Below are positions 26,295 to 35,821 of a DNA stretch of 64,000 nt, in pieces. Position numbers and translations under genes: made by a program. The DNA comes from Sulfitobacter geojensis (lineage in GTDB: Bacteria > Pseudomonadota > Alphaproteobacteria > Rhodobacterales > Rhodobacteraceae), in assembly GCF_000622325.1 (NCBI RefSeq), contig NZ_JASE01000002.1, positions 1 to 64,000 of the forward strand, written 5' to 3'. Under the pieces are notes generated by a model. The model saw only the letters and a program-made list of their open reading frames with translations, had not been told where the DNA came from and did not search any database. The number at the start of each line of letters is the position of its first letter. The stretch's first letter is position 1.

Positions 26295-27484
26295 TGTCCC
26301 AGGATATTGATATGCTCCCCTATGAGGGACTTCGCGTGGTGGATATGTCCCAAGGTGTGGCAGGCCCCTATAGCGCGATGCTGATGGCCCAGTACGGTGC
26401 CGATGTCATCAAGATTGAACCAGGCAAGACCGGTGACTGGTCACGTATCCTTGGCCATCAATATGGGGATCACACCGCCTATTCGATTGCTGCCAACATG
26501 GGTAAACGCAGCATCATCATGGATATGAAAAATGCTGATGCCGATGCGGTCCTTGTCCGGATGGTTCAAAATGCGGATGTCTTTATCGAAGGGTTCCGAC
26601 CAGGTGTTGCAGACCGTTTGGGGTGTTCATATGAACGCCTAAGCGAAATTAACCCGCGGCTAATTTATGTCTCGATCTCGGGCTTTGGCCAGAACGGACC
26701 GATGCGCGAAGCACCGGGCACCGACCAGATTCTGCAGGCCTTTACCGGCTATATGTCCGACAACCGTTGCGATGCCGATAAGCCGCAGCGTTCGACCTCG
26801 ATTTTTTACGATATGGCCGCAGGGATGTATGCATATCAGGCGATCAGCACGTCCCTTTTCTCTCAACGGATCCGAGGGCATGAAAATGGGCGCAAGATCG
26901 ACATCAGCCTGCTGGAAAGCGCAGCGGCGCTGCAAGCCGTACGCGTAATGAACGGTTACCGTGAGGGGCCGTTCAGACCGACATCGCCTCCTTCCGGTAC
27001 ATTCAAAGCCAGCGACGGCTGGATCCAGATTATCATTATCCGCGGTTCCGAATTCGAAGCCTTCTGTCGCCTTATCGGGCATCCCGAATGGGCAAGTGAT
27101 TCACGCTTTAATTCGAACGCGGACCGTCGAAAAAATATGGCAGTTCTGATGGAATTGGTGCAAGAAACCCTGCTGACCAAGCCCGTGTTGCACTGGACCG
27201 CTATTCTGTCCGAAGCCGGCCTGCAAAATCAAGCGGTGATGGACTATCCCACCTTTGTCGAGCATCCGCAGACCAAGGCCGTACAAGCGATTTCCTGGAT
27301 CAACCAGACAGGTGACGACACCCCGTGGCCCATTCCCAACATTCCGGGAATGCCTTCCTTCACCCAAGAAAGCCCACGCTCAATGGCCCCTACATTAGGC
27401 CAACATTCGCGCGACATTTTGGTTGACCTTGGGTTCCAGCCAGCCGAGATCGACGCCCTTGCCGCATCCGGAGCCTTCCAATAA
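26294..27484 (+). CDS. CaiB/BaiF-family CoA transferase
   Basis: A 396-residue class III CoA transferase, which moves CoA between carboxylic acids by way of an enzyme-bound aspartyl intermediate. The N-terminus LRVVDMSQGVAGPYSAMLMA and DVIKIEPG are standard. The catalytic aspartate is expected in STSIFYDMAAGMYAYQ. It overlaps the enoyl-CoA hydratase gene by one base and is followed by the acyl-CoA synthetase. Its donor and acceptor cannot be read from the sequence. Confidence 0.93.
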   Translation: MSQDIDMLPYEGLRVVDMSQGVAGPYSAMLMAQYGADVIKIEPGKTGDWSRILGHQYGDHTAYSIAANMGKRSIIMDMKNADADAVLVRMVQNADVFIEGFRPGVADRLGCSYERLSEINPRLIYVSISGFGQNGPMREAPGTDQILQAFTGYMSDNRCDADKPQRSTSIFYDMAAGMYAYQAISTSLFSQRIRGHENGRKIDISLLESAAALQAVRVMNGYREGPFRPTSPPSGTFKASDGWIQIIIIRGSEFEAFCRLIGHPEWASDSRFNSNADRRKNMAVLMELVQETLLTKPVLHWTAILSEAGLQNQAVMDYPTFVEHPQTKAVQAISWINQTGDDTPWPIPNIPGMPSFTQESPRSMAPTLGQHSRDILVDLGFQPAEIDALAASGAFQ

Positions 27485-27497
27485 CAATAATACTATC

Positions 27498-29075
27498 GTG
27501 AGGAACAACCGATCCCTGCAGGAAGCGCGACAACAGGTGAATAAGATACTACACCCAGGCCTGATGGCCGCACAAAATCCCGAAAAACTTGCCGTCGCGC
27601 TGTCGGATAGGAGCGCAACCATGACATATGGCGAGTTCGAGGCCACTTCGAACCGCTTCGCCAATGCGCTTAAAAATGGTGGTGCACAAACTGGCGATGT
27701 GCTTGCTATCCTGATGGAAAACCGGATCGAGTTTCTGGCACTGGCATGGGGGGCGCTGCGTGTAGGCTTGCGCGTCACGGCCATCGCTACGCACCTATCT
27801 GCGACAGAGATCGACTATATTCTGACAGATAGCCAAGCCTTGTTTATGGTGACCTCACCACGGTTTTTCGACACGTTGGAACGGCTGCACCTACCACAAA
27901 CCGTTTTTGCCTTGGACGATACCGGCGGCCAATTCATTGCGCTGGACTTCTTGCTTCCTACCTTGCCTGCGACACCACCACCCTATCAAACCGAGGGCGT
28001 CGAAATGCTCTATTCTTCCGGGACGACTGGCTCGCCGAAGGGCATCCTTAAGCCGCCGCCGATCGGGCCTTTTGGACAGGTTTCCGCAATCTATCAGAAT
28101 ATAAGTCAGCTGTATCAAATCGACCGGAACACACGTTTCTTGTCGCCTGCGCCTCTATATCATGCGGCACCGTGGGTGTATTCTTTCAGGACCTTACGGG
28201 CCGGAGGAACGGTTGTCATCATGCCAAAGTTTACGCCCGAAGACGCGCTGGCTGCGATAGAAAACTACTGCATCACTCACAGCCAATGGGTCCCCACACA
28301 TTTTGTCCGGATGTTGAACCTACCCGCCGAAATCCGGACGGGCTATGATCTCTCCAGCCAGCGTTGCGTTCTGCATTCCGCAGCGCCCTGCCCCAAAACA
28401 GTTAAGAATGCGATGATCGATTGGTGGGGTCCGATTATCCGCGAATATTATGCGGGTTCCGAGGGCAACGGTCATGTTTCGATCACCGCGGCGGAATGGC
28501 AAACGCGGCCCGAATCTGTTGGCCGCGCCAAGGCCGGTATCGTCCATATCTGTGACGAGAATGGGAACGAACTTCCTACCGGTAGCGAAGGCACCATTTA
28601 TTTTGAAGGCGGGCCGACTTTCGAATACCTGAACGATCCCGTCAAGACAAAAGCATGCTATAATTCGCAAGGCTGGTCGACATTGGGGGATATCGGCATG
28701 TTGGACGCCGACGGATACCTGTATTTGAAAGATCGAAAAACCGATTTAATTATCTCTGGCGGTGTCAACATCTATCCGCGCGAGGTTGAGAACGCGATGC
28801 TACTGCATCCCAAGGTCACTGATGTTGCGGTATTCGGCATTCCCGATACCGATCTGGGTGCCCGCGTTGTCGCCACGATCCAGCCCTGCGAATCCGCGTT
28901 TTACAGTGAAGCCCTTGCAAGGGAGATTCTTGATTTCTGTCGTCACCACCTTAGCCCGGTCAAATGTCCCAAAGAGATCATGTTCAAACCCGACCTGCCT
29001 CGTACCGAAAGTGGGAAGCTGAATAAACTGGTGCTCCGCGCAACATTTATCGCACAGATGAACCGCCCTGCCTAA
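27498..29075 (+). CDS. AMP-dependent acyl-CoA synthetase
   Basis: About 525 residues of the ANL superfamily. The AMP-binding loop is LYSSGTTGSPKGI, followed by the adenylate motif YYAGSEGNG, the hinge region DRKTDLIISGGVNIYPREVE, and a C-terminal catalytic lysine in RTESGKLNKL. It makes a CoA thioester from a free carboxylic acid. I put the start at a GTG at 27498, beyond the end of the CoA transferase gene, since the conserved part begins at HPGLMAAQNPEKLAV; an ATG further upstream overlaps the previous gene by 62 bases. The frame ends four bases before the end of the convergent racemase gene. Confidence 0.9.
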   Translation: MRNNRSLQEARQQVNKILHPGLMAAQNPEKLAVALSDRSATMTYGEFEATSNRFANALKNGGAQTGDVLAILMENRIEFLALAWGALRVGLRVTAIATHLSATEIDYILTDSQALFMVTSPRFFDTLERLHLPQTVFALDDTGGQFIALDFLLPTLPATPPPYQTEGVEMLYSSGTTGSPKGILKPPPIGPFGQVSAIYQNISQLYQIDRNTRFLSPAPLYHAAPWVYSFRTLRAGGTVVIMPKFTPEDALAAIENYCITHSQWVPTHFVRMLNLPAEIRTGYDLSSQRCVLHSAAPCPKTVKNAMIDWWGPIIREYYAGSEGNGHVSITAAEWQTRPESVGRAKAGIVHICDENGNELPTGSEGTIYFEGGPTFEYLNDPVKTKACYNSQGWSTLGDIGMLDADGYLYLKDRKTDLIISGGVNIYPREVENAMLLHPKVTDVAVFGIPDTDLGARVVATIQPCESAFYSEALAREILDFCRHHLSPVKCPKEIMFKPDLPRTESGKLNKLVLRATFIAQMNRPA

Positions 29076-29079
29076 TGGG

Positions 29080-30234
29080 TCAGGACACTGCGCCTTTTTC
29101 GAACAGGCGCTCGACTTCGTTTTTAGAAAATCCAGCTGCCTCCAGCACCTGGCGTGTGTCCGCACCGGGCTTCGGCGGTGGCGAAGGCAGCGGGGTGCGG
29201 GCTTCGGCGAAACGGGGGACTGGCATAGGCTGCGACAGTCCATCATCAGAAAACAACCTACGGCTTTTATTATGAGGATGAAATGCAGCCTCCGCTGGGC
29301 TCAGGACCGGAGCAAAGCATGCATCCGTATTTTCCAAGAGCGCGGACCAGTGGTCCCGAGGTTTGCTCAAGAACAAGGCGGTAAAACAACGGCGGATATC
29401 CGGCCATGACTTTGGATCGTGATGATCACCAAATTTGGCGGGGTCCATTTCTAACAGCTCCAACAGGCGGGTCCAGAATTGGGGTTCCAACGCGCCAATG
29501 GTGATCCAATTGCCGTCCTGACATTCATATACATTGTACCAAGGCGCACCTCCGTCAAAGAAATTTGCCGCGCGCCTGTCCTCCCAGAGGTCGCGCGCGC
29601 GCATCGAGTAGATCATGGTCATCAAGGATACAGTCCCGTCACAAATGGCCGCGTCCACCAGATCGCCCCGCCCAGTTCTTGTCGCGCGCAACAGGGCGCT
29701 TACCACACCAAATGCCAACAACATGCCGCCGCCACCGAAGTCACCCAAAAGGTTCATTGGAAAGGCCGGTGCCTGGTCGCGCGATCCAGAAGCCCAAAGC
29801 GCGCCGGTGATTGCAATATAATTCAGATCATGCCCCGCGGACTGGGCCAGCATTCCATCCTGGCCCCATCCCGTCATCCGACCATAAACCAATCGGGAAT
29901 TGCGCCCTAAGCAGACATCTGGCCCTAGACCCAGCCGTTCCATCGCACCTGGACGATAGCCCTCGATCAGGCAGTCTGCCTTGTCGATCAGCCGCAGGAC
30001 TACTTCGAGCCCCTCAGGCATTTTCATGTTGATCGCCACCGATTGACGACCGCGGATCATAAAATTCAGCTCGGGTTTGACCATCTTTTGACCCGGGCGT
30101 TCCACGCGTATGATCTGTGCGCCCATGTCTGCCAACATCATACACGCAAAAGGTGCAGGACCGATCCCCGCCAACTCGATGACCCGCAGTCCGGACAAAG
30201 GGCCGTCGGTCGGCTTAATTTTAGACATTCGCAA
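29080..30234 (-). CDS. Alpha-methylacyl-CoA racemase-like CaiB-family protein
   Basis: A 384-residue protein. Besides the CaiB-family start (LRVIELAGIGPAPFACMMLA), it carries both racemase signatures: GHDLNYIAITGAL, with the catalytic histidine, and NLLGDFGGGGMLLAF, with the catalytic aspartate. That pair marks alpha-methylacyl-CoA racemases rather than plain CoA transferases, so it likely inverts a 2-methyl-branched acyl-CoA. It lies downstream of another CaiB gene in the same direction, with 65 bases between them. Confidence 0.88.
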   Translation of the reverse strand: MRMSKIKPTDGPLSGLRVIELAGIGPAPFACMMLADMGAQIIRVERPGQKMVKPELNFMIRGRQSVAINMKMPEGLEVVLRLIDKADCLIEGYRPGAMERLGLGPDVCLGRNSRLVYGRMTGWGQDGMLAQSAGHDLNYIAITGALWASGSRDQAPAFPMNLLGDFGGGGMLLAFGVVSALLRATRTGRGDLVDAAICDGTVSLMTMIYSMRARDLWEDRRAANFFDGGAPWYNVYECQDGNWITIGALEPQFWTRLLELLEMDPAKFGDHHDPKSWPDIRRCFTALFLSKPRDHWSALLENTDACFAPVLSPAEAAFHPHNKSRRLFSDDGLSQPMPVPRFAEARTPLPSPPPKPGADTRQVLEAAGFSKNEVERLFEKGAVS

Positions 30235-30299
30235 AGATCCTTTCGATTGCAGATTTATTGAGTTATCAACAAGACGTCTGGATCCCTCTCTGTGTTTCT

Positions 30300-31439
30300 T
30301 CAGGCAACACGTTTCTTGGACCGAAACTCTTTGCGAACGGCCTCGGTATTGGAGCCAAGCGCCGGAACCGGACGAAAGGCCGGCGCGTCACCATCTGCCA
30401 ATGCCCCAGGCGACAACATCTCGATCGGGCCTGCGGGTGTGTCTATTTCAACCAGACGATTTTGCGGATGCTCAGCCAAATCGCGTATCGTGCTGACCCG
30501 ACCATTGGCGATGCCAGCCCGGTGCAAGAGATCCGACAGAACATCGCGGGTTTGAGTCGAAAATTTATGGCATACGATTTCGTCCAGAGCGGTGCGGTTT
30601 TCGACCCTTTTGGTATTACTAGAAAAGCGCGGATCCGTGGCCAGCTCAGGTCGTTCAAGGACCATTTCACAAAAGCCAACCCATTCACGTTCGTTCTGGA
30701 TAGACAGCAACACCAGCTTTCCGTCTGATCCGGGAAAAGCGCCGTACGGTGCAATTGTAGGATGTTCCAGCCCGTTGCACACGGGTTCTTTGCCACCATA
30801 AACATACTGCAGGTAGGGCACGTTCATCCAATCGGCCAGTGAGTGGAAAAGGCTTGCCGAAATATGCCGGCCCTTCCCGGTTTTTGCCCGTGCCAACAAC
30901 GCCTCAAGCACAGCCTGATAGGCGGTCATCCCGCAGGCAATATCGCACACGGAAACACCAACCCGCGCAGGTCCGGCATGATTGCCCGTGATCGCAGAAA
31001 GCCCGCATTCGGCCTGAACCAGCAGGTCATAGGCCTTGTGTTTGCTATACGGTCCTTCGTCACCATACCCGGAAATCGACAGGGTAATCAGGCGCGGGTT
31101 CTGGTCGCGCAGCATGTCGGGTGCATATCCCAGTCGGTCAATTGCACCGGGCGCAAGGTTTTGAATAAAGACATCCGCAACTTTGAGCATGCCCTCGAAA
31201 ACCTCGCGATCAGCGGGGGCGCGCAGGTCCAGACACACAGATTCCTTGCCACGGTTCAGCCAGACGAAATATGCGCTTTCGCCTTTGACCAGATGGTCAT
31301 ACTCCCGCGCGAAATCCCCTTCGGGACGTTCGACTTTGATAACCCGTGCGCCGGCATCGGCTAACCGCCCGGATACATAGGGTGCAGCGACCGCCTGCTC
31401 TACCGACACAACAAGCAAACCCTCCAAGCCATTCAACAT
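30300..31439 (-). CDS. CaiB/BaiF-family CoA transferase
   Basis: A 379-residue class III CoA transferase. The start LEGLLVVSVEQAVAAPYVSG and ARVIKVERPEGDFAR are typical, and the likely catalytic aspartate is in VGVSVCDIACGMTAYQA. Members of this subgroup include succinyl-CoA:citramalate, mesaconate or itaconate CoA transferases. The divergent CitE-like lyase gene 209 bases away fits that idea. The exact acceptor remains an inference. Confidence 0.92.
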   Translation of the reverse strand: MLNGLEGLLVVSVEQAVAAPYVSGRLADAGARVIKVERPEGDFAREYDHLVKGESAYFVWLNRGKESVCLDLRAPADREVFEGMLKVADVFIQNLAPGAIDRLGYAPDMLRDQNPRLITLSISGYGDEGPYSKHKAYDLLVQAECGLSAITGNHAGPARVGVSVCDIACGMTAYQAVLEALLARAKTGKGRHISASLFHSLADWMNVPYLQYVYGGKEPVCNGLEHPTIAPYGAFPGSDGKLVLLSIQNEREWVGFCEMVLERPELATDPRFSSNTKRVENRTALDEIVCHKFSTQTRDVLSDLLHRAGIANGRVSTIRDLAEHPQNRLVEIDTPAGPIEMLSPGALADGDAPAFRPVPALGSNTEAVRKEFRSKKRVA

Positions 31440-31648
31440 TCGTGGTCCTTTCAGGTTGCCCAGCTCTAGTCAGAATATGATCTAACAGATCATTTTCCCG
31501 AAGCAGCCAGAAATACTTGTTTTTGTTCATCGCTATAGACAAAACAAATAGCCACCTTTCGTTCTCTGGACTTTTAGGGGCTTCCCTGCCGACAATGGCG
31601 CTGCATGCGCCCGATTTCATTTCAACGGGCACCTGCTTAGGAGGGGTT

Positions 31649-32449
31649 ATGGACAAAATTGATTTTCCACTTTTTTTGCCGGCAACCCGGCTGGAACGGC
31701 TTGCAAAGGCCGTCACGTCGGGGGCGGATGCGGTGATTATTGATCTCGAGGATTCGGTCAATGGCGATCAGAAGGACGCGATGCGTCAAGCCGTAGAGAC
31801 GACGCTAGCGGGTACCGAAATTGCAGTACCGCTGATCCTTCGCATCAATGACAGTAACACCAGCGAGCATGCAAAAGATATCTTAGCTTGCAAAGATATG
31901 CGTCTAGACGCGATCATGTTGCCAAAGGCCGAAAATCCGGATGATTGTAAACAGATAGCCGCGCGGACCGGCAAGCCCGTCATAGCCCTGATTGAATCCG
32001 CCCGAGGTTTGGCAAACGCCAATAGCATCGCTGCATCATGTGCACGTATGGCGTTTGGATCCATAGATTATGCGGCTGATCTCGGCATCGCGCATGAAGG
32101 TCACGCGCTTTTGCATGCCCGCGCCAATTTGGTTTTGGCGGCGCGCCTTGCGGGCCAAACACCGCCGATTGATGGCGTTACAGCCGAAATCCAAAACATG
32201 CAGAAAATCATCACTGAAGGCCGTCACGGACGCGAAATGGGGTTTCGCGGCAAGCTGCTGATCCACCCCGCCCAAATCAGACCTGCCCGCGAGGGGTTTA
32301 CCCCGACCGATGAGGAGGTGTCGTGGGCGTCGCGAGTGATGGCTTCGGCTGCCCAAAACAATGGCGTGGCGAATGTGGATGGTGCGATGGTTGATGCGCC
32401 GGTTATCAAACAGGCGCAAAGCATTCTGGATACACGCCTTTCGACATAA
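31649..32449 (+). CDS. CitE-like CoA-ester lyase (HpcH/HpaI aldolase family)
   Basis: A 266-residue lyase. It shows the CitE pattern: metal-site acid cluster in IIDLEDSVNGDQK, the substrate arginine in LRINDSNTSEH, MLPKAENPDD, LIESARGLANANSIA, FGSIDYAADLG and GFRGKLLIHPAQI. Relatives cleave citramalyl-CoA, malyl-CoA or methylmalyl-CoA. The ATG at 31649 follows aggagggg. Together with the CoA transferase and the HTD2-like hydratase in this region it could form the route itaconyl- or mesaconyl-CoA to citramalyl-CoA to pyruvate and acetyl-CoA. Confidence 0.9.
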   Translation: MDKIDFPLFLPATRLERLAKAVTSGADAVIIDLEDSVNGDQKDAMRQAVETTLAGTEIAVPLILRINDSNTSEHAKDILACKDMRLDAIMLPKAENPDDCKQIAARTGKPVIALIESARGLANANSIAASCARMAFGSIDYAADLGIAHEGHALLHARANLVLAARLAGQTPPIDGVTAEIQNMQKIITEGRHGREMGFRGKLLIHPAQIRPAREGFTPTDEEVSWASRVMASAAQNNGVANVDGAMVDAPVIKQAQSILDTRLST

Positions 32450-32511
32450 ACACTGACTGAAATGTTGGGGAAGCCGCGCCGTTACTAGATCAGTGCACAA
32501 GGGGATAAAAT

Positions 32512-33825
32512 ATGGCCTTTATTGATAACCTGATTCAACTCTCCCAAACGCCTGCGGACAGATTGCCCGTATCTGCACTACAAAAAGCGCGATTGTCATT
32601 GCTCGACTGGATGGTGTGCGGAATCGCTGGCAAGGATGAACCCGTCGCAGAAAAGATGCGCGACTTTGCAAGAAACGAAGCGGGAAACGAGGTCGCGTCA
32701 ATTTTTGGCGGCGGTATGGCCCCCGCTCGCATGGCCGCCCTCGCGAACGGCACAATCAGTCATGCGCTGGATTTTGACGACACTCACTTCCGGCATGTCG
32801 GACATTTGTCTGTTGGAATATTTCCAGCAGCCTTTGTCGTGGCCGAGGAAGTCGACGCTTCTGTTCGCACAATGGTCAAGGCCTTTCTGATTGGGGCCGA
32901 GGCCGCAATCCGCGTCGGCATTGCCTTGGGCGTGGGGCATTATAACCGCGGCTTCCACCAGACCGCGACTGCGGGTGCCTTTGGGGCGACCATAGCGGCT
33001 GGACGTCTTTATGAGCTTAACGGGGATGAATTACGCCATGCGCTCGGATTGTGTGCCACACGTGCGTCTGGTTTGCGCTCGCAGTTTGGTACGATGGGCA
33101 AACCCTATAACGCCGGCATAGCAGCAAGCAACGGCGTGGAATGTGCGCAATTGGCTGCTTTGGGCATTACATCAACCCATGACGGTTTGGAGGCGCATCA
33201 AGGGTTCCTGACGACCCATGCAGACGAAATATTTGTGAATGAGGCCTGGATACCGAGTCCCCAAGAAGCATTTCTTTTTGACGAAAACAAATACAAACTG
33301 CATGCCTGTTGCCATGGCATCCATGCGATGATCGAAACCCTGCGTGCCAAACGCCAGAAACTAGGTGGCTTGAACGAAATCGAAAAGATCACGCTCTATA
33401 CTAATCCGCGCTGGCTGAACGTTTGCGACAAAAAGGCACCGCGCAACGGGTTAGAAGTCAAGTTCAGTTACGCCTGGCTCGCTGGGATGACCCTTCGCGG
33501 TGACAAGACTGGCGATAATCGAGCATATACGGACACGCTTGCTGAAGATGCCGAATTATCAGCTTTCGCCGAGAAAGTCGAGGTGCTGGGTGACCCCGGC
33601 GTTACCGATCTCCAAGCGCGTGTAGAAATCGCGCTTAGCGACGGGCAGACGATAAATGCCCGATACGATCTAGATGCGCCGCAAAGCAACGTCTTCCTGA
33701 AAGACCGTCTGACGGTCAAAGCCGTGTCAACGATTGGCGAAAAGGGTAAACTGATCTTCGATCAATTCGAAAGGTTGGACATTGTCTCGGTCCGAGAACT
33801 CGCGGCCCTGATCCGGAGTGACTAA
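32512..33825 (+). CDS. MmgE/PrpD-family protein
   Basis: A 437-residue protein of the 2-methylcitrate dehydratase / cis-aconitate decarboxylase superfamily. The family signature ISHALDFDDTHFRHVGHLSV lies near residue 81, and GVGHYNRGFHQTATAGAFGA follows near 142. Members dehydrate, hydrate or decarboxylate tricarboxylic or related acids, and cis-aconitate decarboxylase makes itaconate. It is co-directional with the CitE-like gene, 62 bases away, after a good ribosome binding site (aagggg). Its role beside a possible itaconyl-CoA route is suggestive but not shown. Confidence 0.9.
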   Translation: MAFIDNLIQLSQTPADRLPVSALQKARLSLLDWMVCGIAGKDEPVAEKMRDFARNEAGNEVASIFGGGMAPARMAALANGTISHALDFDDTHFRHVGHLSVGIFPAAFVVAEEVDASVRTMVKAFLIGAEAAIRVGIALGVGHYNRGFHQTATAGAFGATIAAGRLYELNGDELRHALGLCATRASGLRSQFGTMGKPYNAGIAASNGVECAQLAALGITSTHDGLEAHQGFLTTHADEIFVNEAWIPSPQEAFLFDENKYKLHACCHGIHAMIETLRAKRQKLGGLNEIEKITLYTNPRWLNVCDKKAPRNGLEVKFSYAWLAGMTLRGDKTGDNRAYTDTLAEDAELSAFAEKVEVLGDPGVTDLQARVEIALSDGQTINARYDLDAPQSNVFLKDRLTVKAVSTIGEKGKLIFDQFERLDIVSVRELAALIRSD

Positions 33826-33904
33826 TGAGTTCGATTGATGTAAGACAGCGTGTTCTTGCCCGTACCCTATGACAAACCTACTGTTATCAGGGGGCGTGTC
33901 ACGC

Positions 33905-35386
33905 CTATCGCATGACAAAGGGGTTGGCTGGAAATTCGTCCGAGGTGTTAACCCACACCGCTTTGGTTTCCAGAAATTCCGAGATTGCTTCAATTCCGTT
34001 TTCACGGCCAATGCCGGACATCTTTGTTCCACCAAAGGGCATCATATAGCTAACGGCTCGATAGGTATTGACCCAAACCGTCCCTACTTTCAATGCGTCA
34101 GACATCCGAACAGCACGACCGATATTCTGTGTCCAGACCCCGGCAGCCAGACCATAGATCACGTCATTTGCGATGTGTATAGCGTCTTCTTCATCATCAA
34201 AGCCAATGACCGAAAGGACCGGACCAAACACCTCTTCTTGTGCGATACGCATGTTGCTCGTCACTTGGGTAAAAATCGTGGGCTCTATGAATTGGTTGCC
34301 TTGCACCCCCGGCCCAGTTGCGGGCTTCCCGCCGATTACCAGTTTGGCGCCTTCAGCCAGCGCGACGTCGATATAATCCAGCACCTTACGGTATTGGGCA
34401 GGTGTCGTGACTGGGCCGATATTCGTATCGGATTCTATCGGGTCGCCAATCTTCGCCGCTCTAGCCAGTTTCAGCAGCTTTTTGACAAAGGCGTCCTTGA
34501 TCGAATTCTGAACGAGCAACCGGGAGCCCGCGATGCAGGTCTGGCCTGTTGCAGCGAATATGCCCGACACCACACCTGATGCTGCTGCATCGAGGTTTGC
34601 ATCTGAAAAGACAATGTTGGGCGACTTGCCACCCAGTTCCAATGACACCCGTTTCAACTTCTTCGCCGCAGTGGCATAGATCCGCGCTCCTGTGGTGTCC
34701 GATCCAGTAAAGGTCAGTTTCGCTACGTCAGGGTGTTCCACCAGTGCGGCGCCGGCCTCGTCCCCGAAGCCTGCAATGACGTTGAAGACACCGGGCGGGA
34801 AGCCCGCTTCCACAGTGAGTTTCGCAAATTCAAGCGTCGAGGCCGACGCAAATTCTGATGGTTTGATAACCACTGAACACCCTGCTGCCAGAGCGGGTGC
34901 AGCCTTCCATGCCACAAACATCAAAGGCGAATTCCACGCAGTCAATGCGGCGACAACACCCATGGGTTCCCTGCGCGTAAAGGCAAAATGGTTGGGCTTG
35001 TCGATCGGAACCACCGTACCTTCGATCTTGTCTGCAAGACCTGCATAGTAATTCCAAAACTCGGGAATATACTTCAGTTGCCCGCCCATTTCAGCCAATA
35101 ACTTGCCGTTGTCGCGCACCTCGACTTCAGCCAGCCGCGGGCCTTCACGTTCAATAATATCGGCAAGGTTGCGCAGCAGACGCCCCCTTTCGGTGGCAGA
35201 CATCCGGGCGAAAGGTCCCGTCGTCATTGCGGTTCTGGCCGCACACACCGCGACATCCGCATCTTTTCCGGTACTGCGCGGTATCCGCGCCCAAGCCTGC
35301 CCTGTATAGGGGTTTTTGGTGTCTAACCATTCCCCGTTTTCGGGATCTACAAAGGCCCCATTGATGAAATTCTGAAAAATTTTCAT
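33905..35386 (-). CDS. NAD(P)-dependent aldehyde dehydrogenase
   Basis: A 493-residue aldehyde dehydrogenase. The catalytic cysteine is in GQTCIAGSR, the general base in LELGGKSPN, the oxyanion asparagine in AWNSPLMF, and the cofactor loop is FTGSDTTGA. The start MKIFQNFINGAF at 35386 opens the standard N-terminus; an open frame upstream to 35572 adds no homologous residues. It converts an aldehyde to the acid. It lies between genes of opposite direction and is convergent with the PrpD gene. Confidence 0.94.
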   Translation of the reverse strand: MKIFQNFINGAFVDPENGEWLDTKNPYTGQAWARIPRSTGKDADVAVCAARTAMTTGPFARMSATERGRLLRNLADIIEREGPRLAEVEVRDNGKLLAEMGGQLKYIPEFWNYYAGLADKIEGTVVPIDKPNHFAFTRREPMGVVAALTAWNSPLMFVAWKAAPALAAGCSVVIKPSEFASASTLEFAKLTVEAGFPPGVFNVIAGFGDEAGAALVEHPDVAKLTFTGSDTTGARIYATAAKKLKRVSLELGGKSPNIVFSDANLDAAASGVVSGIFAATGQTCIAGSRLLVQNSIKDAFVKKLLKLARAAKIGDPIESDTNIGPVTTPAQYRKVLDYIDVALAEGAKLVIGGKPATGPGVQGNQFIEPTIFTQVTSNMRIAQEEVFGPVLSVIGFDDEEDAIHIANDVIYGLAAGVWTQNIGRAVRMSDALKVGTVWVNTYRAVSYMMPFGGTKMSGIGRENGIEAISEFLETKAVWVNTSDEFPANPFVMR

Positions 35387-35821
35387 TGCCGTTTTCCACT
35401 TCAGTTGCGAACGGAGCCCTATGCCCGTTGGCCTTTTTTGCCCATCATCAAGCCGACCAAACATCGTCGTAACCTCACGAGAAATCCCGCCGTTTCTGCG
35501 CCAAAATTTGCACCCCGAAACTGCCGTTGATGTGGCTGACCCAGTTTTGTGTTTTGGATATCTTGAGGACATGCTATTGCAAGGTTAAATAGTTTTTGTG
35601 AATTTGGGCTATAGTCATTTGCTAATGCCCAAAGCGCTGGAAACCGTTTAGTGTTGCCTAAATTATCGGAATGATCCGCACCGGATCCCATCTGGTTGAC
35701 GGCTACTTTTTCCTGCAGTGCGCGCAGTGCCCAGCCCAAGGATCAGCCGAACACAGGGGGTATTCGAAACACAATTTCAGGGTGGTTGATTGCGTACGGC
35801 CAGCTCGCAAGGGTACAAATA
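35387..35821. other. Intergenic, divergent promoter region
   Basis: The 435 bases lie between the divergent aldehyde dehydrogenase and HTD2-like genes. Open frames occur here but lack ribosome binding sites or family resemblance. It should hold two promoters and possibly an operator, but I see no clear repeat. Confidence 0.4.

Noticed and set aside
35387-35572. An N-terminal extension of the aldehyde dehydrogenase up to 35572
   Set aside because: The extra residues are unlike any aldehyde dehydrogenase start, and the standard N-terminus begins at 35386.
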